Source: Candidatus Eiseniibacteriota bacterium (GTDB lineage Bacteria > Eisenbacteria > RBG-16-71-46 > CAIMUX01 > WJJG01). Taken from it: a DNA stretch of 7,756 nt. Within the stretch, counting starts at the first letter, position 1. Every line of letters begins with the position of its first letter. The position numbers were made by a program, and so were the translations under genes. Shown here one piece after another: positions 1 through 5,829 of this stretch. The notes under the pieces are model-generated. The model was not told where the DNA came from, did not search any database, and was given only the letters and a program-made list of their open reading frames with translations. The stretch lies in contig VGIY01000117.1 of the NCBI GenBank assembly GCA_016867695.1, forward strand, positions 1 through 7,756, read 5' to 3'.

Positions 1-330
1 GACCCGCAGACAGGCTCGGGAGCGCTCGGGCCCGACGGTGGGGAGTGGCCAGCCGCGCAGACGCGCGCCCTCTTCGACGACGTGGACGACTACACTGTCT
101 GGGACGGCACGCGCGTGCTGCAGCAGAAGGACGGGACCCCGATCGACCTGCGGCGCTACCGTCGCGTGGTCACGGTCATCTACCTCGATTCCCAGGATCC
201 AGTCAGTCCTTCCGCCGGCGAGACCGACTACAAGCTCATCACGGTGACCGTGCTCGAGGGCGCGGAAGTCGCCGGCGTCTTTCGCACCGTGCGGGTCCGG
301 GGAGGGCGCGATGTCGACTACGCCGGCTGA
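1..330 (+). CDS. Minor type IV prepilin-like protein, C-terminal part (MshD/PilV-like), 5'-truncated
   Basis: The frame is open at the left edge of the window, and 109 C-terminal residues are visible. The N-terminal prepilin cleavage and methylation helix lies outside, so the class is inferred from what remains. The visible part contains ALFDDVDDYTVWDG, resembling the 'DDVDDYxG' stretch I know from MSHA minor pilin MshD and related pseudopilins. It is followed by alternating hydrophobic beta strands (RRVVTVIYLDS, DYKLITVTVLEG, VAGVFRTVRV) typical of the globular pilin head. Such minor pilins prime or cap pilus or pseudopilus fibres and are anchored in the inner membrane before assembly. The stop codon overlaps the next gene by 20 nt, which ties it to the PilM-N-O-P-Q-type operon and supports a pilus role. 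The exact subtype (MshD, PilV or GspI/J-like) cannot be decided without the N terminus. Confidence 0.72.
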   Translation, partial: DPQTGSGALGPDGGEWPAAQTRALFDDVDDYTVWDGTRVLQQKDGTPIDLRRYRRVVTVIYLDSQDPVSPSAGETDYKLITVTVLEGAEVAGVFRTVRVRGGRDVDYAG

Positions 331-1372
331 CAGGCGGCGCCGCCTCCCCGCGCTCCCGATCGGCGCGGCGGCGCGCAGCCCGATCGGGCTCGAGGCGGGC
401 GGCGACACGCTGCGCTTCGCGCGGGCGACGGTGCGCGGCGAGAGCGCCGTCTGGCGCACGGGGCGCGCGCTGCTGCCGCCCGAGGCGGTCCGGGACGGGA
501 AGGCGGCGCGGCGACGGCTGCGGGAGCTGGCGCGCGAGGCGGGGATTCCTCGCGGGCCGGCGCGGCTCGTGCTCGCCTCGCCGGCCATCGACATCTTCCC
601 GCTGACGCTGCCGCCCGGAGAGGCGGGCACGCTCGACGCCCGCGTCGTCGCCCAGGCGCGCGAGCAGCTCCACTACCCGCTGGCCGAGGCCGTGCTCGAC
701 TACCTGCTCCTCCCAGAGGCCGTTCGCCGCCAGGGCGAGGAGGAGGAGGCGGTGCTCGTCTTCTGCGCCCCCCGCGCGCTGGCCGAGGTCTGGGTCGACC
801 GCCTGGACCGGATCGGACTGGTTGTCGAGAGCCTGACGACGCCCGGCTGCGCGCTCGCCCCCTGGCTGCGCACCGCCGTCGCCGACATCCGCCGGCTGGT
901 GATCGTCGCCGCCGAGGAGGCGACCTCGATCGCCGTCGTCCAGCTCGGCACGGTGCTGCTCGAGCGCATCCTGCCCTGGGGCTCGCGCGCCTGGACCGAC
1001 CGGCTGCGCTCCGAGCTCGATCTCGACGAGCGCCACTGCCTCGCGCTGCTCGAGCAGCCCGATCCGCCCGCCGCCGTGGGCGACATCCTCGGCCCGCTCT
1101 GCGAGGAGCTGGCGCGCGAGGCCGACGGCTGCCTCGCCTATTGCGACTCCTATCTCGTCGCCCGGCCGCCGGCGAGCGTCCTCCTCCTGGGCACGCTCGC
1201 CGGCTGCGCGCCGCTGCGCGCCTTCCTCGAGCGGGCCCTCCAGGTGCCGGTGCGCGCCGGCCATGACGAGCTGCCGCTGCCGGGCGGCGATGACCGGCCG
1301 CCGGCGGCCTTCGCCGCCGCCGCCTGCGCGGCGCTCCGGCCCGAAGCGGAGGAGGCGCGATGGGCGGCGTGA
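311..1372 (+). CDS. pilM: PilM-like (MshI/GspL-type) actin-fold pilus assembly protein
   Basis: A 353-residue cytoplasmic protein of the PilM/MshI family, which has an actin-like fold and binds the cytoplasmic tail of PilN to link the pilus motor to the inner-membrane subcomplex. The family pattern is visible in order: a first beta-hairpin IGLEAGGDTLRFARA (about 25-39); the IDIFPLTLPP...AREQLHYPLAEAVLDY block (about 93-131), which matches PilM's 'lP...l...v..e....P' region; a second hairpin LVIVAAEEATSIAVVQLG...ERILPWG (about 196-224); and a C-terminal LLLGTLAGCAPLRAFLERALQVPV block (about 291-314). Both phosphate-loop regions lack the usual Asp (GxDxG appears as GLEAG; the second is VAAEEAT), so nucleotide binding may be lost, as in GspL-type relatives. 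The ATG follows GGAGG at 301-305 with a 5-nt spacer. It overlaps the minor pilin by 20 nt and the PilN gene by 13 nt. Family assignment rests on pattern plus synteny. Confidence 0.82.
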   Translation: MSTTPADRRRRLPALPIGAAARSPIGLEAGGDTLRFARATVRGESAVWRTGRALLPPEAVRDGKAARRRLRELAREAGIPRGPARLVLASPAIDIFPLTLPPGEAGTLDARVVAQAREQLHYPLAEAVLDYLLLPEAVRRQGEEEEAVLVFCAPRALAEVWVDRLDRIGLVVESLTTPGCALAPWLRTAVADIRRLVIVAAEEATSIAVVQLGTVLLERILPWGSRAWTDRLRSELDLDERHCLALLEQPDPPAAVGDILGPLCEELAREADGCLAYCDSYLVARPPASVLLLGTLAGCAPLRAFLERALQVPVRAGHDELPLPGGDDRPPAAFAAAACAALRPEAEEARWAA

Positions 1373-1965
1373 ACCTGATCCCCCCCGACCTCCTGGAGCG
1401 GCGCGAGGCGCGGCGGCTGAGCCGCGCCTGGATCGGCCGTCTGGGCGTGACGCTCGCGCTGCTCGGCGTCCTCTTCGCGGCCCTGGGGCGCCTGGCCGCG
1501 CGCCAGATCGAGGAGGTCGACCGCGCCGCCGCCAGCTACGCCGCGCTCACCGCGCGGCTGCAGTCGGCCGAGGAGCTGCTGCGGCTGCGCGATCGGCTCG
1601 CCGAGCGCCACGACATGATCGGCTTCATCCGCGGGGAGATGACGGCCGACCAGCTCCTGGAGGCCCTCGCCGCCTCCCTCGCGCCCGACACCTACCTGAC
1701 CTGCCTGTCGCTCGAGCGCTGCCCGCCCGCCGAGGCGGAGGCCGCACCGGCGCCGGGCGCGGCGCCCTGCGAGTCGAGCCTGATGCTGCGCGGGCTCGCC
1801 CCGGGGCATCGGGACGTGGGCGAGGTCCTGCGGCGCCTCGGCGCCCAGCCGGTCTTCCGCGGCGTGACGCTCGTGTCGGTCCAGGGCCCCGCCGCAGAGC
1901 AGAGAGCCGGGGAGCTGGAGTTCGAGATGCTGTGCCGCCTGGCCGGGGAGACGCCCGATGACTGA
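1360..1965 (+). CDS. pilN: PilN-like inner-membrane pilus assembly protein
   Basis: A 201-residue bitopic inner-membrane protein. It begins with MGGVNLIPPDLLERREARR, containing the NLIP motif of PilN's cytoplasmic tail that docks into PilM. One transmembrane helix follows (about 26-46, LGVTLALLGVLFAALGRLAA), then a charged periplasmic coiled coil (about 48-88) and a ferredoxin-like region. In that region strands such as TYLTCLSLE, SSLMLRGLAPGHRDVGEVLRRL, VTLVSVQG and ELEFEMLC can be picked out. A Pro/Ala-rich insert (PPAEAEAAPAPGAAP, about 122-136) sits between two strands. Length is normal for the family. The start has GGAGGAGG at 1348-1355, 4 nt from the ATG, and overlaps the end of the PilM-like gene. 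PilN is expected to pair with the PilO-like product encoded next, positioning PilM beneath the secretin. Confidence is high because the N-terminal motif, topology and gene order agree. Confidence 0.9.
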   Translation: MGGVNLIPPDLLERREARRLSRAWIGRLGVTLALLGVLFAALGRLAARQIEEVDRAAASYAALTARLQSAEELLRLRDRLAERHDMIGFIRGEMTADQLLEALAASLAPDTYLTCLSLERCPPAEAEAAPAPGAAPCESSLMLRGLAPGHRDVGEVLRRLGAQPVFRGVTLVSVQGPAAEQRAGELEFEMLCRLAGETPDD

Positions 1966-2503
1966 TCCGCGCCGTGTCGACGGCCTCGGGCGAGCCGCCC
2001 TCTTCGCGCTCGTCGCCGCGTTCGGGCTGCTGGCCGCCCGCGAGCTCGTGCGCCCCGTGCTGAACGCGCGCCGCGAGCTGGCCGACCTGCGCGAGGCGGT
2101 GGCGATCCTGACCTCGGTCGAGGGCGACGTCGACCGGCTGAACGCCGAGATCCGCCTCGTCACCCGGCAGGTGGACGCGATCGAGACGCTGCTGCCGGCG
2201 GAGCCCGGTCTCGACGACTTCCTCCAACACCTGGGGATCCTCGCCCAGCGCCACCGCGTGCGCGTCGAGAACCTCACGCCGGGGCAGGTGGCCGCCCGCC
2301 CCCAGTTCCGCGAACAGGAGATCGGCCTGCGCGCCACCGGCCCCTTCCTGGCCCTCTACAGGTTCCTGCGCGACCTGGAGCGGGGGCCGCAACTGGCGAG
2401 CGTCCGTCGGCTCGACATCGTGCGCACGCCGGAATCGGGCGCCTGCGCCCTGGAACTGCGTCTGGCGCTCTACTTCGCGCCGGCGGGAGGCACACCCTCA
2501 TGA
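1958..2503 (+). CDS. pilO: PilO-like inner-membrane pilus assembly protein
   Basis: A 181-residue bitopic protein with PilO architecture: a short cytoplasmic start, one transmembrane helix (about 11-27, GRAALFALVAAFGLLAA), a periplasmic coiled coil (about 36-78, including LADLREAVAILTSVEGDVDRL) and a C-terminal ferredoxin-like domain. The recognisable PilO pattern is LDDFLQHLGILAQRHRVRVE (85-104), then REQEIGLRATGPFLALYRFL (118-137), then VRRLDIVRTPE and ALELRLALYFA. In known systems PilO forms heterodimers with PilN and contacts the PilP or GspC protein. The ATG overlaps the pilN stop by 8 nt, and GGGGAG at 1945-1950 lies 7 nt upstream. The stop shares ATGA with the following gene, implying translational coupling. 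Length is close to, or slightly below, typical PilO. Confidence 0.88.
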   Translation: MTDPRRVDGLGRAALFALVAAFGLLAARELVRPVLNARRELADLREAVAILTSVEGDVDRLNAEIRLVTRQVDAIETLLPAEPGLDDFLQHLGILAQRHRVRVENLTPGQVAARPQFREQEIGLRATGPFLALYRFLRDLERGPQLASVRRLDIVRTPESGACALELRLALYFAPAGGTPS

Positions 2504-3072
2504 CCCGGCCCGCGTCCAAGCGATCCATCCTCGCCGAGCTGGCGGGACGCTCCACGCTCCTGCTCGCCCCGCTGGTCGTCGTCATCCTGCTGCTCGCGGC
2601 CGTGCCCTCGCCGAAGCCGAGCGCGAGTCGCCGCGATCCGCGGCGCGACGCCACGTCGATCCAGCAGTCGCTGCACGAGCGCATCCGCGCCTGGATCCCG
2701 GGTCTGGAGATCCTCTCCGGCGCGGCCCTCGACTCGGCCGACGCCGAGATGCTGGCCCGCGACCTGTTCGCCCGCGCGCGGACCGGCCGTGCCGCGCAGC
2801 CCGCGACGGCGACACCCCCCTTCCCGGAACAGGGAGCGCGGGCTCCCGCCTTCCCGGAAGAGGGCGGCGGATCCCGGGGCGCGGCGGGCGCGCCTCCGCT
2901 GCCGCGCCTCTCAGCGGTTCTCATCGACGGGCCCTGGCGCCAGGCGCTGCTCGACGGGCGCCCCGTCGGCGAGGGAGGCGTCATCGACGGCTACGAGGTG
3001 ATCGAGATCACCCCCCGGGGCGTGCGTCTCGAGAAGGACGGCCGGACCCACACGATCGGCCTGGGAGACTGA
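2500..3072 (+). CDS. PilP/GspC-like clamp protein with HR-type domain
   Basis: A 190-residue protein with a short basic cytoplasmic start, one transmembrane anchor (about 19-35, TLLLAPLVVVILLLAAV), a variable periplasmic linker (about 36-135), and a compact C-terminal beta domain. That domain reads PRLSAVLIDGPWRQALLDGR, then VGEGGVIDGYEVIEITPRGV, then RLEKDGRTHTIGL (135-187). This is the HR/PilP fold that binds secretin N0 domains and links them to PilO or GspM. Classical PilP is a lipoprotein; here there is no lipobox and a membrane helix instead, so topology resembles GspC or MshK more than PilP. The linker contains a short duplicated segment (FPEQGARAPA/FPEEGGGSRG, about 108-127). The ATG lies in an ATGA overlap with pilO, and GGGAGG at 2485-2490 lies 9 nt upstream. 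A 2-nt gap separates it from the secretin. The name is left open because PilP, GspC and MshK cannot be separated here. Confidence 0.78.
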   Translation: MTRPASKRSILAELAGRSTLLLAPLVVVILLLAAVPSPKPSASRRDPRRDATSIQQSLHERIRAWIPGLEILSGAALDSADAEMLARDLFARARTGRAAQPATATPPFPEQGARAPAFPEEGGGSRGAAGAPPLPRLSAVLIDGPWRQALLDGRPVGEGGVIDGYEVIEITPRGVRLEKDGRTHTIGLGD

Positions 3073-3074
3073 AG

Positions 3075-4370
3075 ATGAGAGCGACACCCTCCCACTCCTC
3101 CCTGCCCCATCGCCGCAGGCGCGAGAGACGCCTCGCCGGCCGGGCCCTCCTGGCGGCGTTCGCCATCTCGCTCGCCGCGGGCCTGTGCGTGCCGCCCGCC
3201 GGCGCCTCGGGCAACGGCGCATCCCCGGTGACGCTCTCGGTCCAGGGCCTGCCCCTGCGCGAGGTCCTGGGCATGCTCGCCCGCTCCCGGGGCTTGAACA
3301 TCGTCTGCAGCGCCGACGCCGAGGGGCTCGTCTCCGTCGACCTGCGCGACGTGCCCTTCCAGGATGCCCTCGACGCGGTCGTCTCGATGGCCGGCTGCCA
3401 GGTCTCGCGCCGCGGAGAGATCTACTTCGTCGAGCGCGCCCGCGGCGAGGCCGATCTCGCCCGCCTGCGCGACCTGCGCGCGTTCCGGCTCGGCCACGCC
3501 GACCCCGCCGAGCTGCAGCCGGTGCTCGAGCAGTCGCTCTCGCCGATCGGCCGCGTCACGCCCTATCCGCCGCTGCGCACGCTGGTCGTCGAGGACCGCC
3601 CGGAGGCGATCGAGCGCATCGCCCGGATCGTCGCCGCCCTGGACGTGCCGCCGCGCCAGGTGCTCATCGAGGCGCGGATCCTGGAGGCGCGCATGTCCCG
3701 CGACATGCGCTTCGGCATCGACTGGTCGCTCGTCTTCTCGCGCGGCCGCGGCAGCGGCAGCCTCGACGTCGAGGGCTTCAGCGGCGCCGCCGGCCAGGGC
3801 GGCAGCGGCGTCTTCCTCTCCTGGGGCGAGGGGGATTTCGCCGCGGCGATCGAGAACCTCGAGGGCGTGGAAGAGCTCAACACGCTGGCGGCGCCCCGGC
3901 TGGTCGCGACCGACGGCACCGAGGCGGAGATCATCATCGGCGGCCAGCTCGGCTTCTACGTCGTCACGACCGTCGACAACACGGTCCTGCAGTCGGTCGA
4001 GTTCATCGACACCGGCGCGCAGCTGCGCCTGACGCCGCTCATCGCCGGGGACGGCTACGTGCGCATGCGCGTCCACCCCGAGCTGTCCGACGGGGCGATC
4101 GAGAACGGCCTGCCGACGAAGACGACGGCCGAGGTCACCACCGACGTCCTCCTGCGCGACGGGCAGACGCTCTTCATCGGCGGGCTGATCCGCGAGCGCG
4201 AGGAGTTCACGCGCAAGGGCGTGCCGTTGCTCTCGCGCCTGCCGATCCTGGGCATGTTCTTCGGGCGCACGACGCGCAGCGTGCAGAAGTCGGAGCTGAT
4301 CGCGATGATCAAGCTGCACATCCTGGAGCCGGGCGCGGCGCTGCTGCCCGAGGATGTCGAGAAGCTCTGA
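3075..4370 (+). CDS. pilQ: Short outer-membrane secretin (PilQ/HofQ/MshL/GspD family)
   Basis: A 431-residue secretin forming the outer-membrane channel for a pilus or pseudopilus. A basic N region (RRRRER) and hydrophobic core (about 21-40) form a signal peptide, probably cleaved near AGA at 42-44. An STN/N0 domain follows at about 52-119 (VTLSVQGLPLREVLGMLARS, then VSVDLRDVPFQDALDAVV), then one N1-type secretin_N domain at about 134-190 (RAFRLGHADPAEL, then RTLVVEDRPEAIERIARIV). The secretin core covers about 195-416, with VLIEARILEA, LNTLAAPRLVATDGTEAEI, the GGL at 369-371 and the hallmark GVPLLSRLPILGMFFG (382-397) plus ELIAMIKLHIL. It lacks AMIN and extra N domains and is far shorter than the roughly 600-770-residue PilQ proteins, close to HofQ (about 410). 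No C-terminal S-domain is apparent, and a dedicated pilotin is not visible in the window. GGGAG at 3063-3067 precedes the ATG by 7 nt. It is the last gene of the operon here. Confidence 0.92.
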   Translation: MRATPSHSSLPHRRRRERRLAGRALLAAFAISLAAGLCVPPAGASGNGASPVTLSVQGLPLREVLGMLARSRGLNIVCSADAEGLVSVDLRDVPFQDALDAVVSMAGCQVSRRGEIYFVERARGEADLARLRDLRAFRLGHADPAELQPVLEQSLSPIGRVTPYPPLRTLVVEDRPEAIERIARIVAALDVPPRQVLIEARILEARMSRDMRFGIDWSLVFSRGRGSGSLDVEGFSGAAGQGGSGVFLSWGEGDFAAAIENLEGVEELNTLAAPRLVATDGTEAEIIIGGQLGFYVVTTVDNTVLQSVEFIDTGAQLRLTPLIAGDGYVRMRVHPELSDGAIENGLPTKTTAEVTTDVLLRDGQTLFIGGLIREREEFTRKGVPLLSRLPILGMFFGRTTRSVQKSELIAMIKLHILEPGAALLPEDVEKL

Positions 4371-4386
4371 GCGCAAGGCCGGGGGG

Positions 4387-4492
4387 GGCGCCGGGGGTCG
4401 ATGAAGGGCCCGGCGCTCAGACAGTCCTCGCTCGCGCGCGGGCGCGCTCGCTGCGGGAACTCGCGGCGGGCCCTTCATCGACCCCCGGCGCC
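4387..4492. repeat. 26-bp perfect inverted repeat (4387-4412 and 4467-4492)
   Basis: The 26 bases at 4387-4412 (beginning GGCGCCGGGGGTCGATG) are the exact reverse complement of 4467-4492, with a 54-nt spacer. The same inverted match exists to 4542-4567 in the next tandem copy. As RNA, this would give a very stable 26-bp stem in the 3' untranslated region of either convergent gene. The arms coincide with the core of the 75-bp tandem unit, so the left arm looks like an extra, inverted core copy. Confidence 0.9.
4388..4416 (+). other. Hairpin just downstream of the secretin gene
   Basis: GCGCCGGG (4388-4395) and CCCGGCGC (4409-4416) are perfectly complementary over 8 bp with a 13-nt loop, 17 nt after the secretin stop. 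No T-run follows on either strand, so it is not a canonical intrinsic terminator. It could stabilise the 3' end of the pilus mRNA or assist Rho-dependent ending. It competes with the longer pairing between 4387-4412 and the tandem repeat copies. Confidence 0.45.
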
Positions 4493-4608
4493 CTCAGCGC
4501 TCCCACTCACGGGCGGGCGTCCCCGCTGCGGGAACTCGCGGCGGGCCCTTCATCGACCCCCGGCGCCCTCAGCGCTCCCACTCGCGCGCGGGCGCGCTCG
4601 CTGCGGGA
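4431..4608. repeat. 75-bp tandem direct repeat, 2.4 copies, between convergent genes
   Basis: Copy 1 is 4431-4505, copy 2 is 4506-4580, and a partial copy 3 is 4581-4608. Copies 1 and 2 differ at 5 positions, all within the first 18 bases; the remaining 57 bases, including GGGAACTCGCGGCGGGCC, are identical. The 28-base partial copy matches copy 1 exactly. It ends at the base before the GTPase stop codon (complement of 4609-4611), so the array abuts the coding end of the minus-strand gene. The period is a multiple of 3, which keeps frames open through it, but no credible protein is encoded. I do not recognise a named repeat family. It could be a dispersed intergenic repeat of this genome or a local duplication. 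Confidence 0.92.
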
Positions 4609-5610
4609 TCAGCGGCCGCTGTGGATCTCCAGGACGTCGCCGTCGGCGACGACGTGCTCGCGGGAGGCGTTGATCCCCTCGTGCTTGCCCGAGCCCCACA
4701 GGCGCACGAAGCGGAGCCCCTCGGCGATGTCCTTGTGGATCGCGCCGGCGACGTCGATCACCCGCGAGCCGGCCGGGAGGACGAAGGGCTGATCCCGCTC
4801 GAACTTGCGGCCCGGCTTCTTGGTGTAGACGCGGACGAGCCGCAGGGCGCGGAAGAGCTTCTCCGGCAGTCCTTCCAGGCCTTCGCCGGTCAGCGCCGAG
4901 CCGAAGGACAGGTCGTACTCGGCACCGAAGGCCTCGCCCAGGGCGGCGACCGAGGCGTGCTCGGGTCCCACGAGGTCGAGCTTGTTGCCCAGGATCAGCG
5001 CCTGCTTCTCGATCATGGCCACGCTGCCGGCGGACTGCTCCACGAAGTGGGGGACGACCCTGATCATCCTCTCCTCGAGCTGGGCCATGCAGTCGAGCGC
5101 GCTGTCGACCGGATCGGGGGCCGTCAGGTCGGCCACGAGCAGGATCATCGTGCAGACGCGATAGGCGTTGAAGAGCGCCGACTCAACATACTCGCGCGAC
5201 AGCGGCGGCACGTCGACGAGCTGGATCTGCACATCCTCGAACTGGACCATGCCGGGCAGCGGCATCTGCGTCGTGTGCGGGTAGTCGGCGATCTGCGGCG
5301 TCGCCTTCGTCAGCCGCGCGAGCAGGCTGGACTTGCCGCAGTTGGGCGCCCCGGCAAGGAGCACCTGGCCGACGCCCTCGCGCGCCACGTGGAAGAGGTC
5401 GCGCCCGCCGCTGCGCTTGCGCCCCTGCTCGATCGCCTCCTCGAGCTTCGAGATGCGCCGGCGCAGGTCCCCCTGCATGTGGTCAGTGCCCTTGTGCTTG
5501 GGGATCGCGCGCAGCATCTCGCGCAGGAGGTCGAGCCTCTCCTGAGGGTCCTTGGCGGCGCGGTAGCGCTCGTCGAGGCGCAGGTATTCGGGTGTCAGGT
5601 TTGCTGGCAT
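4609..5610 (-). CDS. TGS-domain GTPase of the Obg/DRG family
   Basis: A 333-residue cytoplasmic GTPase. It has an N-terminal helical segment (1-75, with LREMLRAIPKHKGTDHMQGD resembling the helix-rich N region of DRG proteins), a G domain and a C-terminal TGS domain. G motifs visible are G1 GAPNCGKS (87-94), G2 Thr in DYPHTTQMP (113-114), G3 DVPP (133-136, Pro where most GTPases have Gly), G4 NKLD (209-212) and G5 SAL (238-240). The TGS domain spans about 258-331 (RVYTKKPG, then FVLPAGSRVIDVAGAIHKDI, ending VADGDVLEIHSG). Obg/DRG relatives bind ribosomes or RNA and hydrolyse GTP; the role of this bacterial TGS group is not established to my knowledge. The ATG has no Shine-Dalgarno: the 20 bases before it are C/G-rich and end in CGCAAAC. 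A strong promoter and terminator lie upstream (5655-5858). The gene converges on the pilus operon and there is no sign of a functional link. Confidence 0.88.
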   Translation of the reverse strand: MPANLTPEYLRLDERYRAAKDPQERLDLLREMLRAIPKHKGTDHMQGDLRRRISKLEEAIEQGRKRSGGRDLFHVAREGVGQVLLAGAPNCGKSSLLARLTKATPQIADYPHTTQMPLPGMVQFEDVQIQLVDVPPLSREYVESALFNAYRVCTMILLVADLTAPDPVDSALDCMAQLEERMIRVVPHFVEQSAGSVAMIEKQALILGNKLDLVGPEHASVAALGEAFGAEYDLSFGSALTGEGLEGLPEKLFRALRLVRVYTKKPGRKFERDQPFVLPAGSRVIDVAGAIHKDIAEGLRFVRLWGSGKHEGINASREHVVADGDVLEIHSGR

Positions 5611-5747
5611 GTTTGCGGCGGCCGCGGGGGTGCGCCCGGGCGAAACGCCGGGCCAAAGGAAACCCCCGCGGACCGTTCCGCGGGGGTGTGCGAGCTAGCA
5701 GTGACGTCAGAAGCAGCGCGATCAACAAGGATCGCGAGGAGTTCCAT
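5595..5747 (-). CDS. Possible 50-residue leader peptide ORF overlapping the GTPase start
   Basis: An ATG at 5747-5745 opens a 50-codon frame starting MELLAILVDRAASDV, with a GGGGG tract (5760-5756) 8 nt upstream that could act as a ribosome binding site. It reads through the terminator hairpin and stops 16 nt inside the GTPase gene, in another frame. The start position, in the middle of the candidate leader RNA, and the overlap with the GTPase ATG would suit a translated leader or translational coupling. However, the C-terminal half is Pro/Arg/Gly-rich like any chance frame in this DNA, and I recognise no family. Treat it as speculative. Confidence 0.2.
   Translation of the reverse strand: MELLAILVDRAASDVTASSHTPAERSAGVSFGPAFRPGAPPRPPQTCQQT
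5634..5653 (-). other. Hairpin between the terminator and the GTPase start
   Basis: On the minus strand, GCCCGGCG-TTT-CGCCCGGGC folds into an 8-bp stem with one bulged base and a 3-nt loop, 23 nt upstream of the GTPase ATG. No T-run follows. With the terminator just before it, the whole 5' leader of the GTPase is structured, which may affect read-through stability or ribosome access. It is a short GC-rich stem in GC-rich DNA, so significance is modest. Confidence 0.35.
5655..5686 (-). terminator. Intrinsic terminator upstream of the GTPase gene
   Basis: On the minus strand CCCCCGCGGA (5686-5677), loop ACGG and TCCGCGGGGG (5672-5663) form a perfect 10-bp GC-rich stem. It is followed at once by TTTCCTTT (5662-5655), a T-tract with two Cs. 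On the plus strand the hairpin is followed by TGTGCGAG, so the signal is oriented leftward. It lies about 160 nt after the promoter at 5830-5858 and 52 bp before the GTPase start codon. It therefore either ends a small RNA or acts as a conditional terminator in the GTPase leader. It is over 230 nt past the stop of the upstream outer-membrane gene and may also block read-through from it. Confidence 0.78.
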
Positions 5748-5823
5748 CCCCGGTACCCCCACCGTGAACGGACGCCCCCCTGTCTGTCTGTGTCCCCTCA
5801 CCGCTTGCTGTACGCACCCAAAC
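5655..5823 (-). ncRNA. Candidate structured small RNA or GTPase leader RNA (about 165-170 nt)
   Basis: This is bounded by a consensus promoter (start expected near 5823) and an intrinsic terminator. Its ends can pair on the minus strand. GTGCG (5817-5813) pairs with CGCAC (5692-5688). After a 3-nt bulge, AGC (5809-5807) pairs with GCT (5695-5693). After one A/A mismatch, AGCGGTGA (5805-5798) pairs with TCACTGCT (5704-5697, one G-U). That is 16 bp of closing stem ending one base before the terminator. Inside, CGCGATC-CTTGTT-GATCGCG (5736-5717) is a perfect 7-bp hairpin. The stretch is less GC-rich than its surroundings in parts and contains a CAGA-type short repeat (about 5790-5780). Size and layout (long closing stem, internal region, terminator) recall 6S RNA, but I cannot match a conserved 6S sequence. 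I see no motif of the riboswitch classes I know. The alternative is an attenuator leader for the GTPase gene. Confidence 0.5.
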
Positions 5824-5829
5824 GAAATC

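Noticed and set aside
239..1264. Minus-strand 341-codon frame antisense to the PilM-like gene
   Set aside because: Low-complexity antisense product with no family features; the plus-strand gene has a ribosome binding site, operon overlap and family motifs.
2991..4478. Long minus-strand open frame antisense to the secretin gene
   Set aside because: Its composition (Arg/Asp/Ala/Gln-rich) and exact opposition to a clear secretin make it a high-GC shadow frame.
4431..4608. CRISPR array
   Set aside because: The units abut with no unique spacers and there are only 2.4 copies, so this is a simple tandem repeat.
3185..4792. Long plus-strand open frame (535 codons) across the secretin gene, the repeats and the GTPase end
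   Set aside because: It is Arg/Ala/Pro-rich low-complexity translation in a shifted frame of the secretin, and stays open through the array because the repeat period is a multiple of 3. It is antisense to the GTPase and has no recognisable domain.
5483..5728. Leucine-rich minus-strand frame (LIALLLTSLLAR) as a leuL-type attenuator peptide
   Set aside because: It has only a TTG start without a ribosome binding site, it continues far into the GTPase gene, and the downstream gene is not an amino-acid biosynthesis gene.
5655..5823. tmRNA, RNase P RNA, SRP RNA or a known riboswitch
   Set aside because: The hallmark sequences I know for these (for example the SRP GGAAGCAG-type domain IV loop and RNase P GAGGAAAGTCC) are absent, and the length does not fit tmRNA or RNase P RNA.
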